From the NCBI GenBank assembly GCA_963847735.1, contig CAWKAV010000027.1:1-64000 (forward strand): a DNA stretch of 64,000 nucleotides, in the 5' to 3' direction. The notes under the pieces were generated by a model. That model was not told the DNA's origin. It was given only the letters and a program-made list of their open reading frames with translations, and did not search any database. The first letter of the stretch is position 1. Each line of letters starts with the position of its first letter. Shown one piece after another: positions 34,304 through 42,706 of the stretch. The DNA comes from CAWKAV01 sp963847735. GTDB lineage: Bacteria > Desulfobacterota > Desulfuromonadia > Desulfuromonadales > BM103. The position numbers and the translations under genes were made by a program.

Positions 34304-34696
34304 TTAGAGGTGTCGGACGGTCACAGCCCCTTGTCTGACCTGCTTTTCCAGCCAGCCACTCAGCGATTTCCTCCAGAGATCGCGCGTCAAGGGTATGAGA
34401 AAAGTGAAACCGAGTGCGTCAGTGAAAAAGCCGGGAGTCAACAGGAGCAGGCCGCCAGCCAGCACCATGGCGCCGTCAATCAGTGTGGTCGCCGGCATCC
34501 GTCCGTGCGCTGTCTCGTCGTGGATTTTTTGCAGGATTGCCACTCCCTGGGTTCTCGCCAACCAGGCACCGGCAATGCCGGTCAGCAGGATGAGGCTGAT
34601 TGTTGGCCATAGTCCGATAATACGACCAGATTCAAGCAATATGTAAAGTTCCATAAGTGGTACAAATATGAAGAATATGAGGAGTTTTATAAACAT
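34304..34696 (-). CDS. fxsA: FxsA family membrane protein
   Basis: 130 residues. Two to three membrane helices with the family pattern: FIFVPLMELYILLESGRIIG, TISLILLTGIAGAWLAR, GRMPATTLIDGAMVLAGGLLLLTPGF (shown in parts), FTDALGFTFLIP. FxsA is an inner-membrane protein whose overproduction relieves phage T7 exclusion by F plasmid PifA in E. coli; its normal role is unknown. Monocistronic, convergent with the ParA-like gene; the 76-bp gap has only an imperfect hairpin. Confidence 0.88.
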   Translation of the reverse strand: MFIKLLIFFIFVPLMELYILLESGRIIGLWPTISLILLTGIAGAWLARTQGVAILQKIHDETAHGRMPATTLIDGAMVLAGGLLLLTPGFFTDALGFTFLIPLTRDLWRKSLSGWLEKQVRQGAVTVRHL

Positions 34697-34884
34697 GGCC
34701 CCTCGTTTAATAGGTGTTTGCCAATGAGAGGCGTTGTCCGGTTCGTCATGTCTGGTTCTTGAAACCTTTCATATGGTAAGTAACTGATTTTAAACAAAAA
34801 ATAAACTGCAAAAATTTTAGGCATATAGGTGAGGCGGTTGTCGTGTGGTTTTCTGGCCTGGTTGTAAACATGCTTTTCAACGCC

Positions 34885-34907
34885 TTATCCACGCACTTTG
34901 TGGACAA
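34885..34907. promoter_or_regulatory. Inverted pair of DnaA-box-like sequences
   Basis: TTATCCACG (34885-34893) and, inverted, TTGTCCACA (34899-34907), each one base from the consensus TTATCCACA, inside a ten-base inverted repeat. They lie in the 310-bp gap between fxsA and mazG, next to an A+T-rich stretch (34780-34830). The gap holds no gene. A DnaA-binding role is possible; a plain hairpin is the alternative. Confidence 0.35.
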
Positions 34908-35006
34908 GGTCTGAAACTGACTGAAACGCTTTGCTTTTTCATCCATATCGTTATGACAAAGCCAAAACCTTCGCTTATTGATCGCTCCATGATCTGTCGG
35001 TTTCCG

Positions 35007-35699
35007 TCAATCAGAGTCCATTTGGTTGACGATTCTCTGGACTGTTTTACGTAATGCTGTTTCTGCATCAAGCCCTGCGGCATAGGCCAGTATGACCAGA
35101 TGGAGCAAAGCCTGGCCCAGAGCTTCCTCATCGGGGAACCCATTGCTCTTGCCGTTGTCGGTCCGGCCGATTGTCTGTGCCAGTTTATGATGGACTTTGG
35201 GTAATTCTGCCTGGCGGTTGACCCGATGTGCTCTGGCAATTAACTTCTGGGCACGTTGCAATGCCGGCAGTTTGCTCGGCAGGTGGTCTGCCATGCTGAT
35301 TTTGCTGTGAGTCGCCTCCGAACGTTTGATGTCATCCCATTGTTTGTCCAGATCTTCCTGGTGGGTCCGTGATCCGTTTCGATCAAAAACATGGGGGTGG
35401 CGGCGCACCAGTTTGTCGGCAATGCCGGTGGCTACATCATGAAAGTCGAAGTGATTGCTCTCGTTGAAAAGCTGTGCCTGAAAAACGACCTGTAACAGCA
35501 GATCGCCAAGCTCATCGAGAATCAATTCCGGAGAGCCTTGTTCTATGGCATCAATCAACTCGCAGGCCTCTTCCAGAATATAGGGAGCAAGGCTAGCCGG
35601 AGTCTGTTCCCTGTCCCATGGGCAGCCGTCTTGCCCTCTGAGGGTCTGCATGATTTTGAGGAGCGAATCTACACTATTGTGCGTGTCTTTGTGAGTCAT
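35007..35699 (-). CDS. mazG: Nucleoside triphosphate pyrophosphohydrolase MazG
   Basis: 230 residues, two MazG domains. Hydrolyses NTPs to NMP and pyrophosphate, cleansing unusual nucleotides and in E. coli lowering ppGpp after starvation. The N-terminal domain has all signs of the active fold: LRGQDGCPWDREQTPASLAPYILEEACELIDAI (in parts) and the metal motif ELGDLLLQVVFQAQL. The C-terminal domain keeps FPDEEALGQALLHLVILA. Slightly shorter than the 263-residue E. coli enzyme. Monocistronic and divergent from the fab operon promoter. Confidence 0.92.
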   Translation of the reverse strand: MTHKDTHNSVDSLLKIMQTLRGQDGCPWDREQTPASLAPYILEEACELIDAIEQGSPELILDELGDLLLQVVFQAQLFNESNHFDFHDVATGIADKLVRRHPHVFDRNGSRTHQEDLDKQWDDIKRSEATHSKISMADHLPSKLPALQRAQKLIARAHRVNRQAELPKVHHKLAQTIGRTDNGKSNGFPDEEALGQALLHLVILAYAAGLDAETALRKTVQRIVNQMDSD

Positions 35700-35849
35700 C
35701 GTTGATCTTATCCCAAACAGTGTTGCCCCCTTCTACCGCAGCTCTTGAAAGATTGCAAGGAACCCCTGTTACAGGCTACTAAAGTCTTGCAAATTTGTCC
35801 TTAATACGTTAATAGAAGGAACTCAATTTCGGGAGCAGATGAAAATTTC

Positions 35850-35877
35850 TTGACTGATCCCTGGCGGTTCCTATATT
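35850..35877 (+). promoter_or_regulatory. Sigma-70 promoter of the yceD-rpmF-plsX-fab operon
   Basis: -35 TTGACT (35850-35855), 16-base spacer, -10 TATATT (35872-35877). The predicted start lies about 30 bases before the GTG of yceD. No FapR or FabR type operator was seen around it. Confidence 0.65.
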
Positions 35878-35914
35878 ACTGGCGGCTTGCTTTTTTGCCA
35901 TGAGGTAGATTGCC

Positions 35915-36460
35915 GTGCTGATCCAGATTGATAAACTGAAAAGACAGCCGCGCCAGATCGTAGTCGATGAGAAAGTGGCCGCTTTCGAGGCCTTGGGGGA
36001 GATCACTGAAGAAGGAACGGTTGTTTTCAATGAAACGATTCACGGTGCTCTTCAGGCAGCTCGAACCGGTGATATTATTGAAGTGACTGGTCACCTGATT
36101 ACGTCGGTCACCTCGCCCTGCGGACGGTGTCTGTCGCCGGTAGTCAGCCCGTTGGATGTCCCGGTGAAACTCTGTTATGTGAACGTTGAAGTTGGCAAAG
36201 AAGTTCCTGATGTCGAGGAAGTCGAGCTAAAAAGTGAAGAGCTTGGGTTGATCCCGTTCACTTTGCCGGAAATTGATTTGCGACCGGATCTCGCTCAGGA
36301 AATTATCATGTCTCTGCCGCTGCAACCATTATGTAAAGAGACCTGCAAGGGGCTTTGTCCGGTTTGTGGTAACAATTTTAACCAGGACAGTTGTGATTGT
36401 GAGCAGCCGATTTTTCATGCAGGATTGGCGGTTTTAAAAAATATCAAGATCAATAAGTAG
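35915..36460 (+). CDS. yceD: YceD family (DUF177) protein, upstream of rpmF
   Basis: 181 residues from GTG 35915 with GAGG about eight bases before. DUF177 proteins precede rpmF in most bacteria and are linked to 23S rRNA maturation and ribosome assembly. The domain is clear: LIQIDKLKRQPRQIVVDEK, VTSPCGRCLSPVVSPL and the Cys-rich end CKETCKGLCPVCGNNFNQDSCDC (in parts) that probably binds zinc. First gene of a long operon that couples ribosomal protein L32 to fatty-acid synthesis. Confidence 0.9.
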   Translation: MLIQIDKLKRQPRQIVVDEKVAAFEALGEITEEGTVVFNETIHGALQAARTGDIIEVTGHLITSVTSPCGRCLSPVVSPLDVPVKLCYVNVEVGKEVPDVEEVELKSEELGLIPFTLPEIDLRPDLAQEIIMSLPLQPLCKETCKGLCPVCGNNFNQDSCDCEQPIFHAGLAVLKNIKINK

Positions 36461-36538
36461 AGTATTAAAGAGCCTACATAGTTCTGTATCAGACAACGTT
36501 CACCGGTCATGCCGGTATTTTAAGGAGATAAACAGACA

Positions 36539-36718
36539 ATGGCAGTCCCTAAGAAGAAAACTTCAAAATCCAAGCGCGACATGCGCCGTTCCCACGATGC
36601 CTTGAAAGTTCCCGGTACTTCAGTTTGCCCGCAATGCAAGGAACCGAAGCAGCCTCACCGAGTCTGCGCGTCCTGTGGTAGCTACAAGGGCAAGGACGTT
36701 CTTGGTACCGAAGCCTAA
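36539..36718 (+). CDS. rpmF: 50S ribosomal protein L32
   Basis: 59 residues, a short frame easily missed. Protein starts MAVPKKKTSKSKRDMRRSHD and holds the zinc-ribbon pairs CPQC and CASC, so this is the zinc-containing form of L32. RBS AAGGAG at 36522-36527. L32 is a part of the large ribosomal subunit. Lies between yceD and plsX, the classic order, so its transcription is joined to lipid synthesis. Confidence 0.96.
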   Translation: MAVPKKKTSKSKRDMRRSHDALKVPGTSVCPQCKEPKQPHRVCASCGSYKGKDVLGTEA

Positions 36719-36734
36719 TTAAGGGACGTTTCTT

Positions 36735-37781
36735 TTGAATCATCGCCCCATAGTCGCTGTTGATGTCATGGGTGGGGACTATGCCCCTGCACATGAGATC
36801 GCCGGTGCCGTCATGGCTGCCAGGCAATGGCAGATTCCTGTTGTGCTGGTCGGCCAGGCTGACGTTGTAGAAAAAGAACTGGCGAACCACGCTATTCAGG
36901 GTCTGGATATTCGTGTGGAGCATGCCAGCGAAGTCGTCGGCATGCACGACTCGGCCTCCGATGCGGTACGCAAAAAGAAGAACTCGTCAATCTGTGTTGC
37001 CTTTGATCTGGTCAAGCAGGGGAAGGTCGACGCTGTCATCAGTACCGGCAACTCGGGGGCCACAATGGCGGCCGGGATGTTTATCCTTAAACGTATCCCT
37101 GGGGTTGACCGCCCGGCTATCGCAACAGTGGTTCCCAATCTGAAAGATCAGACGATTATTCTGGATGTTGGCGGCAATGTTGACTGCAGGCCGCCGCACC
37201 TTGTCCAGTTTGCCTTGATGGGGAGCGTGTATGCATCCCGGATGCTCGGCAAGAGTGCTCCGCGCGTCGGCCTTTTGTCGAACGGTACAGAGGAGTCAAA
37301 GGGCAACGAATTGACTCGCGAAGCCAACCAGATTCTTAAGAATAGTTCGCTGAACTATATTGGTTACACTGAAGGGCGCGATATCTTCAATGGCTCGGTT
37401 GATGTCGTGGTTTGTGACGGTTTTGTTGGCAATGTCGTCCTGAAGGTCTCCGAGGGGCTGGCTGAGGCGATCGGTCTCATGTTGCGTCAGGAATTCAACT
37501 CGAAGCTTTTGCCCAAGATCGGTTATCTCCTGGCCAAACCGGCACTTAACGCTTTCCGTAAGAAAGTGGACTACGCAGAGTACGGTGGAGCCCCGTTGTT
37601 GGGGATTCAGGGGACAGCCATGATTTGTCATGGCAGTTCCAGTCCCATGGCTATCATGAATGCCATCAAGATGGCTCACGACAGCGTGACCCATCAGGTC
37701 AATAGGCAGTTGGCTGCACATATGGAAGAAATCCAGGCTGGGAAATCAGAAGCTGGAGACCACCCCGACGCCATCGCCTAA
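36735..37781 (+). CDS. plsX: Phosphate acyltransferase PlsX
   Basis: 348 residues from a TTG start at 36735, with AAGGGA at 36721-36726; the next in-frame ATG falls inside the conserved AVDVMGGDYAP motif and is too late. PlsX makes acyl-phosphate from acyl-ACP for phospholipid synthesis and works at the inner face of the membrane. Family motifs: STGNSGATMAAG, RPAIATVVPN, LLSNGTEESKGN, VVCDGFVGNVVLK, YGGAPLLGI. Sits between rpmF and fabH, the usual order. Confidence 0.95.
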   Translation: MNHRPIVAVDVMGGDYAPAHEIAGAVMAARQWQIPVVLVGQADVVEKELANHAIQGLDIRVEHASEVVGMHDSASDAVRKKKNSSICVAFDLVKQGKVDAVISTGNSGATMAAGMFILKRIPGVDRPAIATVVPNLKDQTIILDVGGNVDCRPPHLVQFALMGSVYASRMLGKSAPRVGLLSNGTEESKGNELTREANQILKNSSLNYIGYTEGRDIFNGSVDVVVCDGFVGNVVLKVSEGLAEAIGLMLRQEFNSKLLPKIGYLLAKPALNAFRKKVDYAEYGGAPLLGIQGTAMICHGSSSPMAIMNAIKMAHDSVTHQVNRQLAAHMEEIQAGKSEAGDHPDAIA

Positions 37782-37805
37782 CCGAAAACTTTAAGGAGCA
37801 TGACT

Positions 37806-38786
37806 GTGATCAGAGCAAGAATCACCGGCACCGGATCCTATGTCCCTGAAAAAATTCTGACCAACCTCGATATTGAGAAATTTCTCGACACCAACGATGA
37901 ATGGATCAGGTCACGTACGGGAATTTGCGAGCGGCACATTGCTGCCGAGGGCGAGAACACTTCCGATCTGGCGACCCGTGCCGCAGAACGTGCCTTGGAG
38001 ATGGCAGGAGTCTCTGCAAAGGATATCGACCTGATCGTGGTCGGTACTATCACCGGCGATTATCCCTGGCCGGCGACTGCGTGTGTCGTTCAAGGTAATC
38101 TCGGAGCTGGGAATGCGGCTGCTTTTGATGTCTCTGCCGCCTGCAGCGGTTTTCTCTATGCATTGTCCTGTGCTGTTGATCGCATCGAAGTTGGGCGCTC
38201 TAAAAAGGCGTTGGTCATTGGTGCCGAAGTTCTGAGCCGAATCATCAACTGGGAGGATCGAAATACCTGTATCCTCTTTGGTGACGCCGCCGGAGCCGTT
38301 GTGGTCGAAGCCGGCGAAGGAGATCGTGGTATTCTTTCCACCCACCTGCATGCCGACGGAACCCAGCTTGAACTTCTTTACCAGCCGGGATTTGGCACGA
38401 AAAATATGCCGAGCGTGGAAGCGCTAAAAGAAAGAAATTACTTTTTAAAAATGCAGGGCAACGAAGTTTTCAAGGTTGCCGTGCGTTCGATGAGTGATGT
38501 TGCCAATATTGCCCTTAATACAAATGGTATGACTGCCGGGGATGTCGATCTGTTTATCCCTCATCAGGCCAATATCCGGATTCTGAAGGCTACGGCGAAA
38601 AAAATCGGTCTGAGAGATGAACAGGTCTATATCAACGTCGACCGTTTTGGCAACACTTCGGGGGCGACGATTCCGCTGGCTCTGGACGAAGCAAACCGGG
38701 CGGGCAGGATCAAGGAAGGTGATATCCTTCTTCTCGATGCTTTTGGCGGCGGTTTTACCTGGGCGGCAACTTTGCTGCGCTGGTAA
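37806..38786 (+). CDS. fabH: 3-oxoacyl-ACP synthase III
   Basis: About 326 residues. The RBS AAGGAG (37793-37798) favours the GTG at 37806, seven bases away, over the in-frame ATG at 37800 only one base away. FabH condenses acetyl-CoA with malonyl-ACP and starts fatty-acid chains. Catalytic triad: Cys in VSAACSGFLYAL, His in IPHQANIRI, Asn in DRFGNTSGATIP. The N-terminal GTGSYVPEKILTN is typical. Third lipid gene of the operon. Confidence 0.95.
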   Translation: MIRARITGTGSYVPEKILTNLDIEKFLDTNDEWIRSRTGICERHIAAEGENTSDLATRAAERALEMAGVSAKDIDLIVVGTITGDYPWPATACVVQGNLGAGNAAAFDVSAACSGFLYALSCAVDRIEVGRSKKALVIGAEVLSRIINWEDRNTCILFGDAAGAVVVEAGEGDRGILSTHLHADGTQLELLYQPGFGTKNMPSVEALKERNYFLKMQGNEVFKVAVRSMSDVANIALNTNGMTAGDVDLFIPHQANIRILKATAKKIGLRDEQVYINVDRFGNTSGATIPLALDEANRAGRIKEGDILLLDAFGGGFTWAATLLRW

Positions 38787-38822
38787 TTCGAATTCAAATT
38801 GAGTGTAAGGTGTCTGAACAAC

Positions 38823-39743
38823 ATGATTGCTTTTTTGTTCCCTGGACAGGGGTCACAGCATGCCGGTATGGGCAAGGATCTTGCCGATAACTTTCCGGTT
38901 GCCCGCCAGCTTTTTGAAGAAGCGAATGACGCTCTCGGTTTCGACCTTGCTTCGCTTTGCCATAATGGCCCGGAAGAAGATCTCAAGTTGACAGCCAATA
39001 CGCAACCGGCAATACTCACGACCAGTGTGGCGGCTCTGCGGGTTCTCGAGGCAGAAACAGGGCTCGTTCCTGCGTTTGCTGCGGGACATTCACTCGGTGA
39101 ATACAGCGCTCTGGTTTGCGCCGGTGCTCTGACGTTTGCTGACGCGGTTCGTATTGTTCGTCAACGTGGTACATTCATGCAGGAAGCTGTTCCGGTCGGC
39201 AGTGGTTCAATGGCGGCAATCCTTGGCCTCGATCCGGACATTCTTGATGCTGTTTGTCGTGACTCCAGCCAGGGGCAGGTGGTTTCTCCTGCGAACTTCA
39301 ACAGTGACGGACAGGTGGTTATCGCCGGTCATTCCGAAGCCGTTGAGCGTGCGGTTGAACTGGCTAAAGAAAGAGGTGCGAAGAGAGCGATGTCGTTGCC
39401 GGTCAGCGCGCCTTTCCATTGCAGCCTGATGGTTCCCGCCGGTGAACGTCTGGCCCATGTTCTGGCCGGCATCACCATCGGTGAAATGTCCTTGCCGGTC
39501 GTGTCCAATGTTGAGGCCGCGCCGAATCAGGATGCCAGCCGGGTGCGCGATCTGCTGGTTCGCCAGGTCAGTGCTCCGGTTCGTTGGCAGGAGACAATAG
39601 CCAGTATGGTCGCTCTTGGTGTCGAACGATACATTGAGATCGGCCCTGGCAAGGTTCTGTCCGGCCTTGTAAAACGTATGGCGAAAGGCAGCACCGTTCA
39701 GAATGTGCAAAATGTTGAAGACATAAGTGCCCTTGCCGGATAA
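38823..39743 (+). CDS. fabD: Malonyl-CoA:ACP transacylase
   Basis: 306 residues from ATG 38823 (MIAFLFPGQGSQ); upstream codons in frame have no RBS. Transfers malonyl from CoA to ACP. Motifs: FPGQGSQHAGMG, active-site Ser in AAGHSLGEYSAL, the arginine in VRQRGTFMQEAV, and the His in VSAPFHCSLM. Followed by fabG after 18 bases in the same operon. Confidence 0.96.
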   Translation: MIAFLFPGQGSQHAGMGKDLADNFPVARQLFEEANDALGFDLASLCHNGPEEDLKLTANTQPAILTTSVAALRVLEAETGLVPAFAAGHSLGEYSALVCAGALTFADAVRIVRQRGTFMQEAVPVGSGSMAAILGLDPDILDAVCRDSSQGQVVSPANFNSDGQVVIAGHSEAVERAVELAKERGAKRAMSLPVSAPFHCSLMVPAGERLAHVLAGITIGEMSLPVVSNVEAAPNQDASRVRDLLVRQVSAPVRWQETIASMVALGVERYIEIGPGKVLSGLVKRMAKGSTVQNVQNVEDISALAG

Positions 39744-39761
39744 ATGCGGAGATCCTGAAAT

Positions 39762-40499
39762 ATGCTGACCGATAAAGTTGCTATTGTCACCGGCGCATCA
39801 CGCGGAATAGGTCGTTCTATTGCCCTTGCACTTGCCGGGCAAGGCGCTAAAGTTGTAGCGTCGGCCCGTGGTGCCGAAGCCCTCGAAGGCCTGATTGCAG
39901 AGATCAGGTCCCTGGGTGGTGAGGCCGAGCCTGTGGTCGGGGATGTTGCTGTTGAAGCCGATGCGAACAGTCTTGTCGAGCGGGCCGTTGCAGTTTATGG
40001 CCGGGTCGATATTCTTGTCAACAATGCGGGAATCACGCGTGACGGTCTGTTGTTGCGCATGAAAAACGAAGACTGGGATGCTGTCCTTGATACGAACCTG
40101 AAAGGGGCCTTCCTCTGCATTCGTGCGGTCACGAAAGTTATGAGTAAGCAGAGGTCGGGTCGCATTATCAATATCTCGTCAGTGGTCGGGGAAATGGGCA
40201 ATGCCGGACAGGCCAACTATTGTGCCAGCAAGGCTGGGTTGCTCGGGCTGACCAAGTCGGTTGCCCGTGAGCTGGCCCGTCGCAATGTGACGGTGAATGC
40301 CATCACTCCCGGTTTTATCGTTACCGATATGACTGAAGGCATGACGGACAAGGCCCGTGAGGCCATGACGGAACAGATTCCGCTGGGACGTCTTGGTAAA
40401 GCCGAGGATGTCGCAAATGCCGTGCTCTTTCTGGCCTCTGACCAGTCAGCCTACATCTCCGGCCAGGTGCTTGGCGTCAATGGCGGAATGTATATGTAA
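39762..40499 (+). CDS. fabG: 3-oxoacyl-ACP reductase
   Basis: 245 residues, short-chain dehydrogenase fold. Reduces 3-oxoacyl-ACP with NADPH. Motifs: cofactor loop TGASRGIG, NNAG, catalytic Ser in NISSVVGEMG and Tyr-x3-Lys in NYCASKAGL. Length and order (fabD-fabG-acpP-fabF) are those of the canonical operon. Confidence 0.96.
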   Translation: MLTDKVAIVTGASRGIGRSIALALAGQGAKVVASARGAEALEGLIAEIRSLGGEAEPVVGDVAVEADANSLVERAVAVYGRVDILVNNAGITRDGLLLRMKNEDWDAVLDTNLKGAFLCIRAVTKVMSKQRSGRIINISSVVGEMGNAGQANYCASKAGLLGLTKSVARELARRNVTVNAITPGFIVTDMTEGMTDKAREAMTEQIPLGRLGKAEDVANAVLFLASDQSAYISGQVLGVNGGMYM

Positions 40500-40577
40500 C
40501 TTCACCGGGTATTTTTATAAATCACAAATGAGACGGTCATAGATCGGATCGAAACCACCAAGTTAAGGAGGAATGAA

Positions 40578-40811
40578 ATGGCTAACATTGCAGAGCGCAT
40601 CACAAAGATTGTTGCAGAGCAGCTGGGTGTAGAAGAGGACCAGGTTACGGCGGAAGCGTCTTTCATGGATGATCTGGGCGCCGACTCTCTCGATACGGTT
40701 GAACTGGTTATGGCTCTTGAGGAGGAATTCGATATTGAAATCTCCGACGAAGATGCCGAAAAGATCCAGACGGTCCAGAACGCTATCGACTACGTTAATA
40801 ATAATTCTTGA
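40578..40811 (+). CDS. acpP: Acyl carrier protein
   Basis: 77 residues, strongly acidic, with the phosphopantetheine site Ser in GADSLDTVELVMALEEEF. It carries growing acyl chains. Very strong RBS AAGGAGG six bases before ATG 40578, as expected for one of the most abundant cell proteins. The 78-bp gap after fabG and the strong hairpin after acpP suggest a separately stabilised message. Confidence 0.97.
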   Translation: MANIAERITKIVAEQLGVEEDQVTAEASFMDDLGADSLDTVELVMALEEEFDIEISDEDAEKIQTVQNAIDYVNNNS

Positions 40812-40864
40812 ATCTTCGACAGTCACGGCCAGTTGCTGCGACCGTCACTTAATAACAGAACCCG

Positions 40865-40892
40865 CCCCGACAGCACATTGATGCTGTCGGGG
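40865..40892 (+). promoter_or_regulatory. Perfect 11-bp hairpin between acpP and fabF
   Basis: CCCCGACAGCA-CATTGA-TGCTGTCGGGG. No T tract follows, so it is unlikely to be a full terminator. It may protect the 3' end of a processed acpP message or lower fabF expression relative to acpP. Confidence 0.6.
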
Positions 40893-40923
40893 ACTGGCTT
40901 TGTGTTGGGAGGATAATAGCCTC

Positions 40924-42156
40924 ATGCGCAGAGTTGTCGTAACAGGTATGGGAATCACTTCCCCTCTGGGTACTGGCCTGGAAAAGAATTGGAATGCCCT
41001 GACCAAAGGTCTCTCCGGTATCGGTCCGGTCACCCGTTTTGACACCACGGATTTCCCGGTCAAGTTTGCCGGTGAGGTCACAGATTTCCCCGAGGAAGAG
41101 TTCTTTGATAAGAAAGAGGCCCGTAAGATGGACCTCTTTATCCACTATGCTCTTGGCGCCGCTGCGATGGCGCTTGCTGATTCCGGCCTGGAAATCAATG
41201 ATGATAATGCCGAACGTGTCGGTGTTGTGGTCGGATCCGGAATGGGAGGCTTGCCTGCCATCGAACGTTATCATGAAGCTATGGCCAGTGGCGGCTACCG
41301 CAAAATCAGCCCCTTCTTTATCCCGATGACGATTATCAATCTGGCTGCTGGCCAGATTTCCATAAAACACGGCGCCAAAGGGCCCAACATAGCGCCAGTT
41401 TCTGCCTGTGCAACAGGAACCCATTCGATTGGCGATGCCTTCCGCATCATCCAGCGCGGCGATGCTGACGCTGTTATTGCCGGGGGTACAGAATCGACCA
41501 TCTGTGGGCTTGGTATGGGTGGTTTTTCGGTTATGAAAGCCCTCTCGACGCGTAACGATGACCCGCAGGCGGCGAGTCGTCCTTTCGACAAAAATCGCGA
41601 CGGTTTCGTGATGGGCGAGGGTGCCGGCATTGTTATCCTTGAAGAGTACGAGTCAGCCAAACAGCGCGGAGCCAAAATTTATGGTGAAGTTGCCGGTTAT
41701 GGCTTGACCGGCGATGCCTACCATCTGACGGCTCCTGCTCCAGGTGGTGAAGGCGCCGCGCGTTGTATGCAGATGGCTTTGGATACAGCTGGCGTGAACG
41801 CCGAAGAGGTTGATTACATCAATGCCCACGGCACCTCGACGCCATTTAATGACCTCTATGAAACTCTGGCGATCAAGTCTGTGTTTGGTGAGTATGCCAG
41901 GAAGCTGATGATCAGCTCGACCAAGAGTATGACAGGTCATCTGCTCGGTGCAGCAGGGGGAGTCGAAGCCATCTTCACCCTTCTGGCAATGCAGCATGGT
42001 GTTGTCCCTCCGACCATCAATTACACTGAGCCTGATCCTGAATGTGATCTCGATTACGTTCCGAACGAGGCGCGCAGAGCCGATGTAAAGATCGCGCTTT
42101 CCAATTCGCTCGGGTTCGGCGGCACCAACGCAACCCTGTTGTTCCGCAAGGTATAA
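40924..42156 (+). CDS. fabF: 3-oxoacyl-ACP synthase II
   Basis: 410 residues from ATG 40924 (MRRVVVTGMGITSPLG), GGGAGG at 40907-40912. Elongating condensing enzyme. Catalytic Cys in PVSACATGTHSIG, His in NAHGTSTPFND and in KSMTGHLLGAAGG, and the gate motif GFGGTNATLLF at the end. The stop overlaps the rpiB ATG (TAATG). Confidence 0.96.
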   Translation: MRRVVVTGMGITSPLGTGLEKNWNALTKGLSGIGPVTRFDTTDFPVKFAGEVTDFPEEEFFDKKEARKMDLFIHYALGAAAMALADSGLEINDDNAERVGVVVGSGMGGLPAIERYHEAMASGGYRKISPFFIPMTIINLAAGQISIKHGAKGPNIAPVSACATGTHSIGDAFRIIQRGDADAVIAGGTESTICGLGMGGFSVMKALSTRNDDPQAASRPFDKNRDGFVMGEGAGIVILEEYESAKQRGAKIYGEVAGYGLTGDAYHLTAPAPGGEGAARCMQMALDTAGVNAEEVDYINAHGTSTPFNDLYETLAIKSVFGEYARKLMISSTKSMTGHLLGAAGGVEAIFTLLAMQHGVVPPTINYTEPDPECDLDYVPNEARRADVKIALSNSLGFGGTNATLLFRKV

Positions 42157-42617
42157 TGATCATGCTCGTTATCGGAAGTGATCATGGTGGGTTGGAGTTA
42201 AAAGAGGCTGTCAAGGCCGATCTCACTGCACGTGGTATCGTCGTGGCAGATTACGGAACTGACAACTGCGACTCTGTCGATTATCCCGATTTTGCTGAAA
42301 AAGTTGCTGGCGCCGTTTCCCGCGGCGAAGGCACTCTGGGCATCCTGATCTGCGGAACAGGTATCGGCATGTCGATTGTGGCCAATAAATTCTCCGGAGT
42401 ACGTGCTGCGCTGGTGACTGATGAGTTTATGGCGCAGATGGCCAAACAACATAATAACGCTAACATCCTGGTTCTGGGTGGACGGGTTCTGTCCGTGCCC
42501 CTGGCCACGAAAATGGTGAAAGTCTGGCTTGATACAGCCTATGAAGGCGGCCGCCACCAACAGCGTCTCGATAAGATCACGCGGTTGGAAGAAGCGCTTC
42601 ATGCCGGTAATTTGTAA
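42156..42617 (+). CDS. rpiB: Ribose-5-phosphate isomerase B
   Basis: 153 residues. Interconverts ribose-5-phosphate and ribulose-5-phosphate. RpiB/LacA motifs: IGSDHGGLELKEAV, YPDFAEKVAGAVSRGE, GILICGTGIGMSIVANK (active-site Cys), AKQHNNANILVLGGR. ATG 42156 overlaps the fabF stop; ATG 42162 is an alternative start. A strong terminator follows, so the fab part of the operon probably ends here. Confidence 0.95.
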   Translation: MIMLVIGSDHGGLELKEAVKADLTARGIVVADYGTDNCDSVDYPDFAEKVAGAVSRGEGTLGILICGTGIGMSIVANKFSGVRAALVTDEFMAQMAKQHNNANILVLGGRVLSVPLATKMVKVWLDTAYEGGRHQQRLDKITRLEEALHAGNL

Positions 42618-42629
42618 CTCGGTTTTCTT

Positions 42630-42659
42630 CGGGCAGGCCAGACGCCTGCCCGTTTTTTT
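42630..42659 (+). terminator. Strong intrinsic terminator after rpiB
   Basis: CGGGCAGG (42630-42637) pairs with CCTGCCCG (42645-42652), then seven T (42653-42659). Splits the gene run into a fab unit and a glyA-rib-nusB unit. Confidence 0.9.
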
Positions 42660-42706
42660 CGCTATTGATAGCAATACCAATAATCAGCCTGGAGGTTTGC
42701 ATCGCC

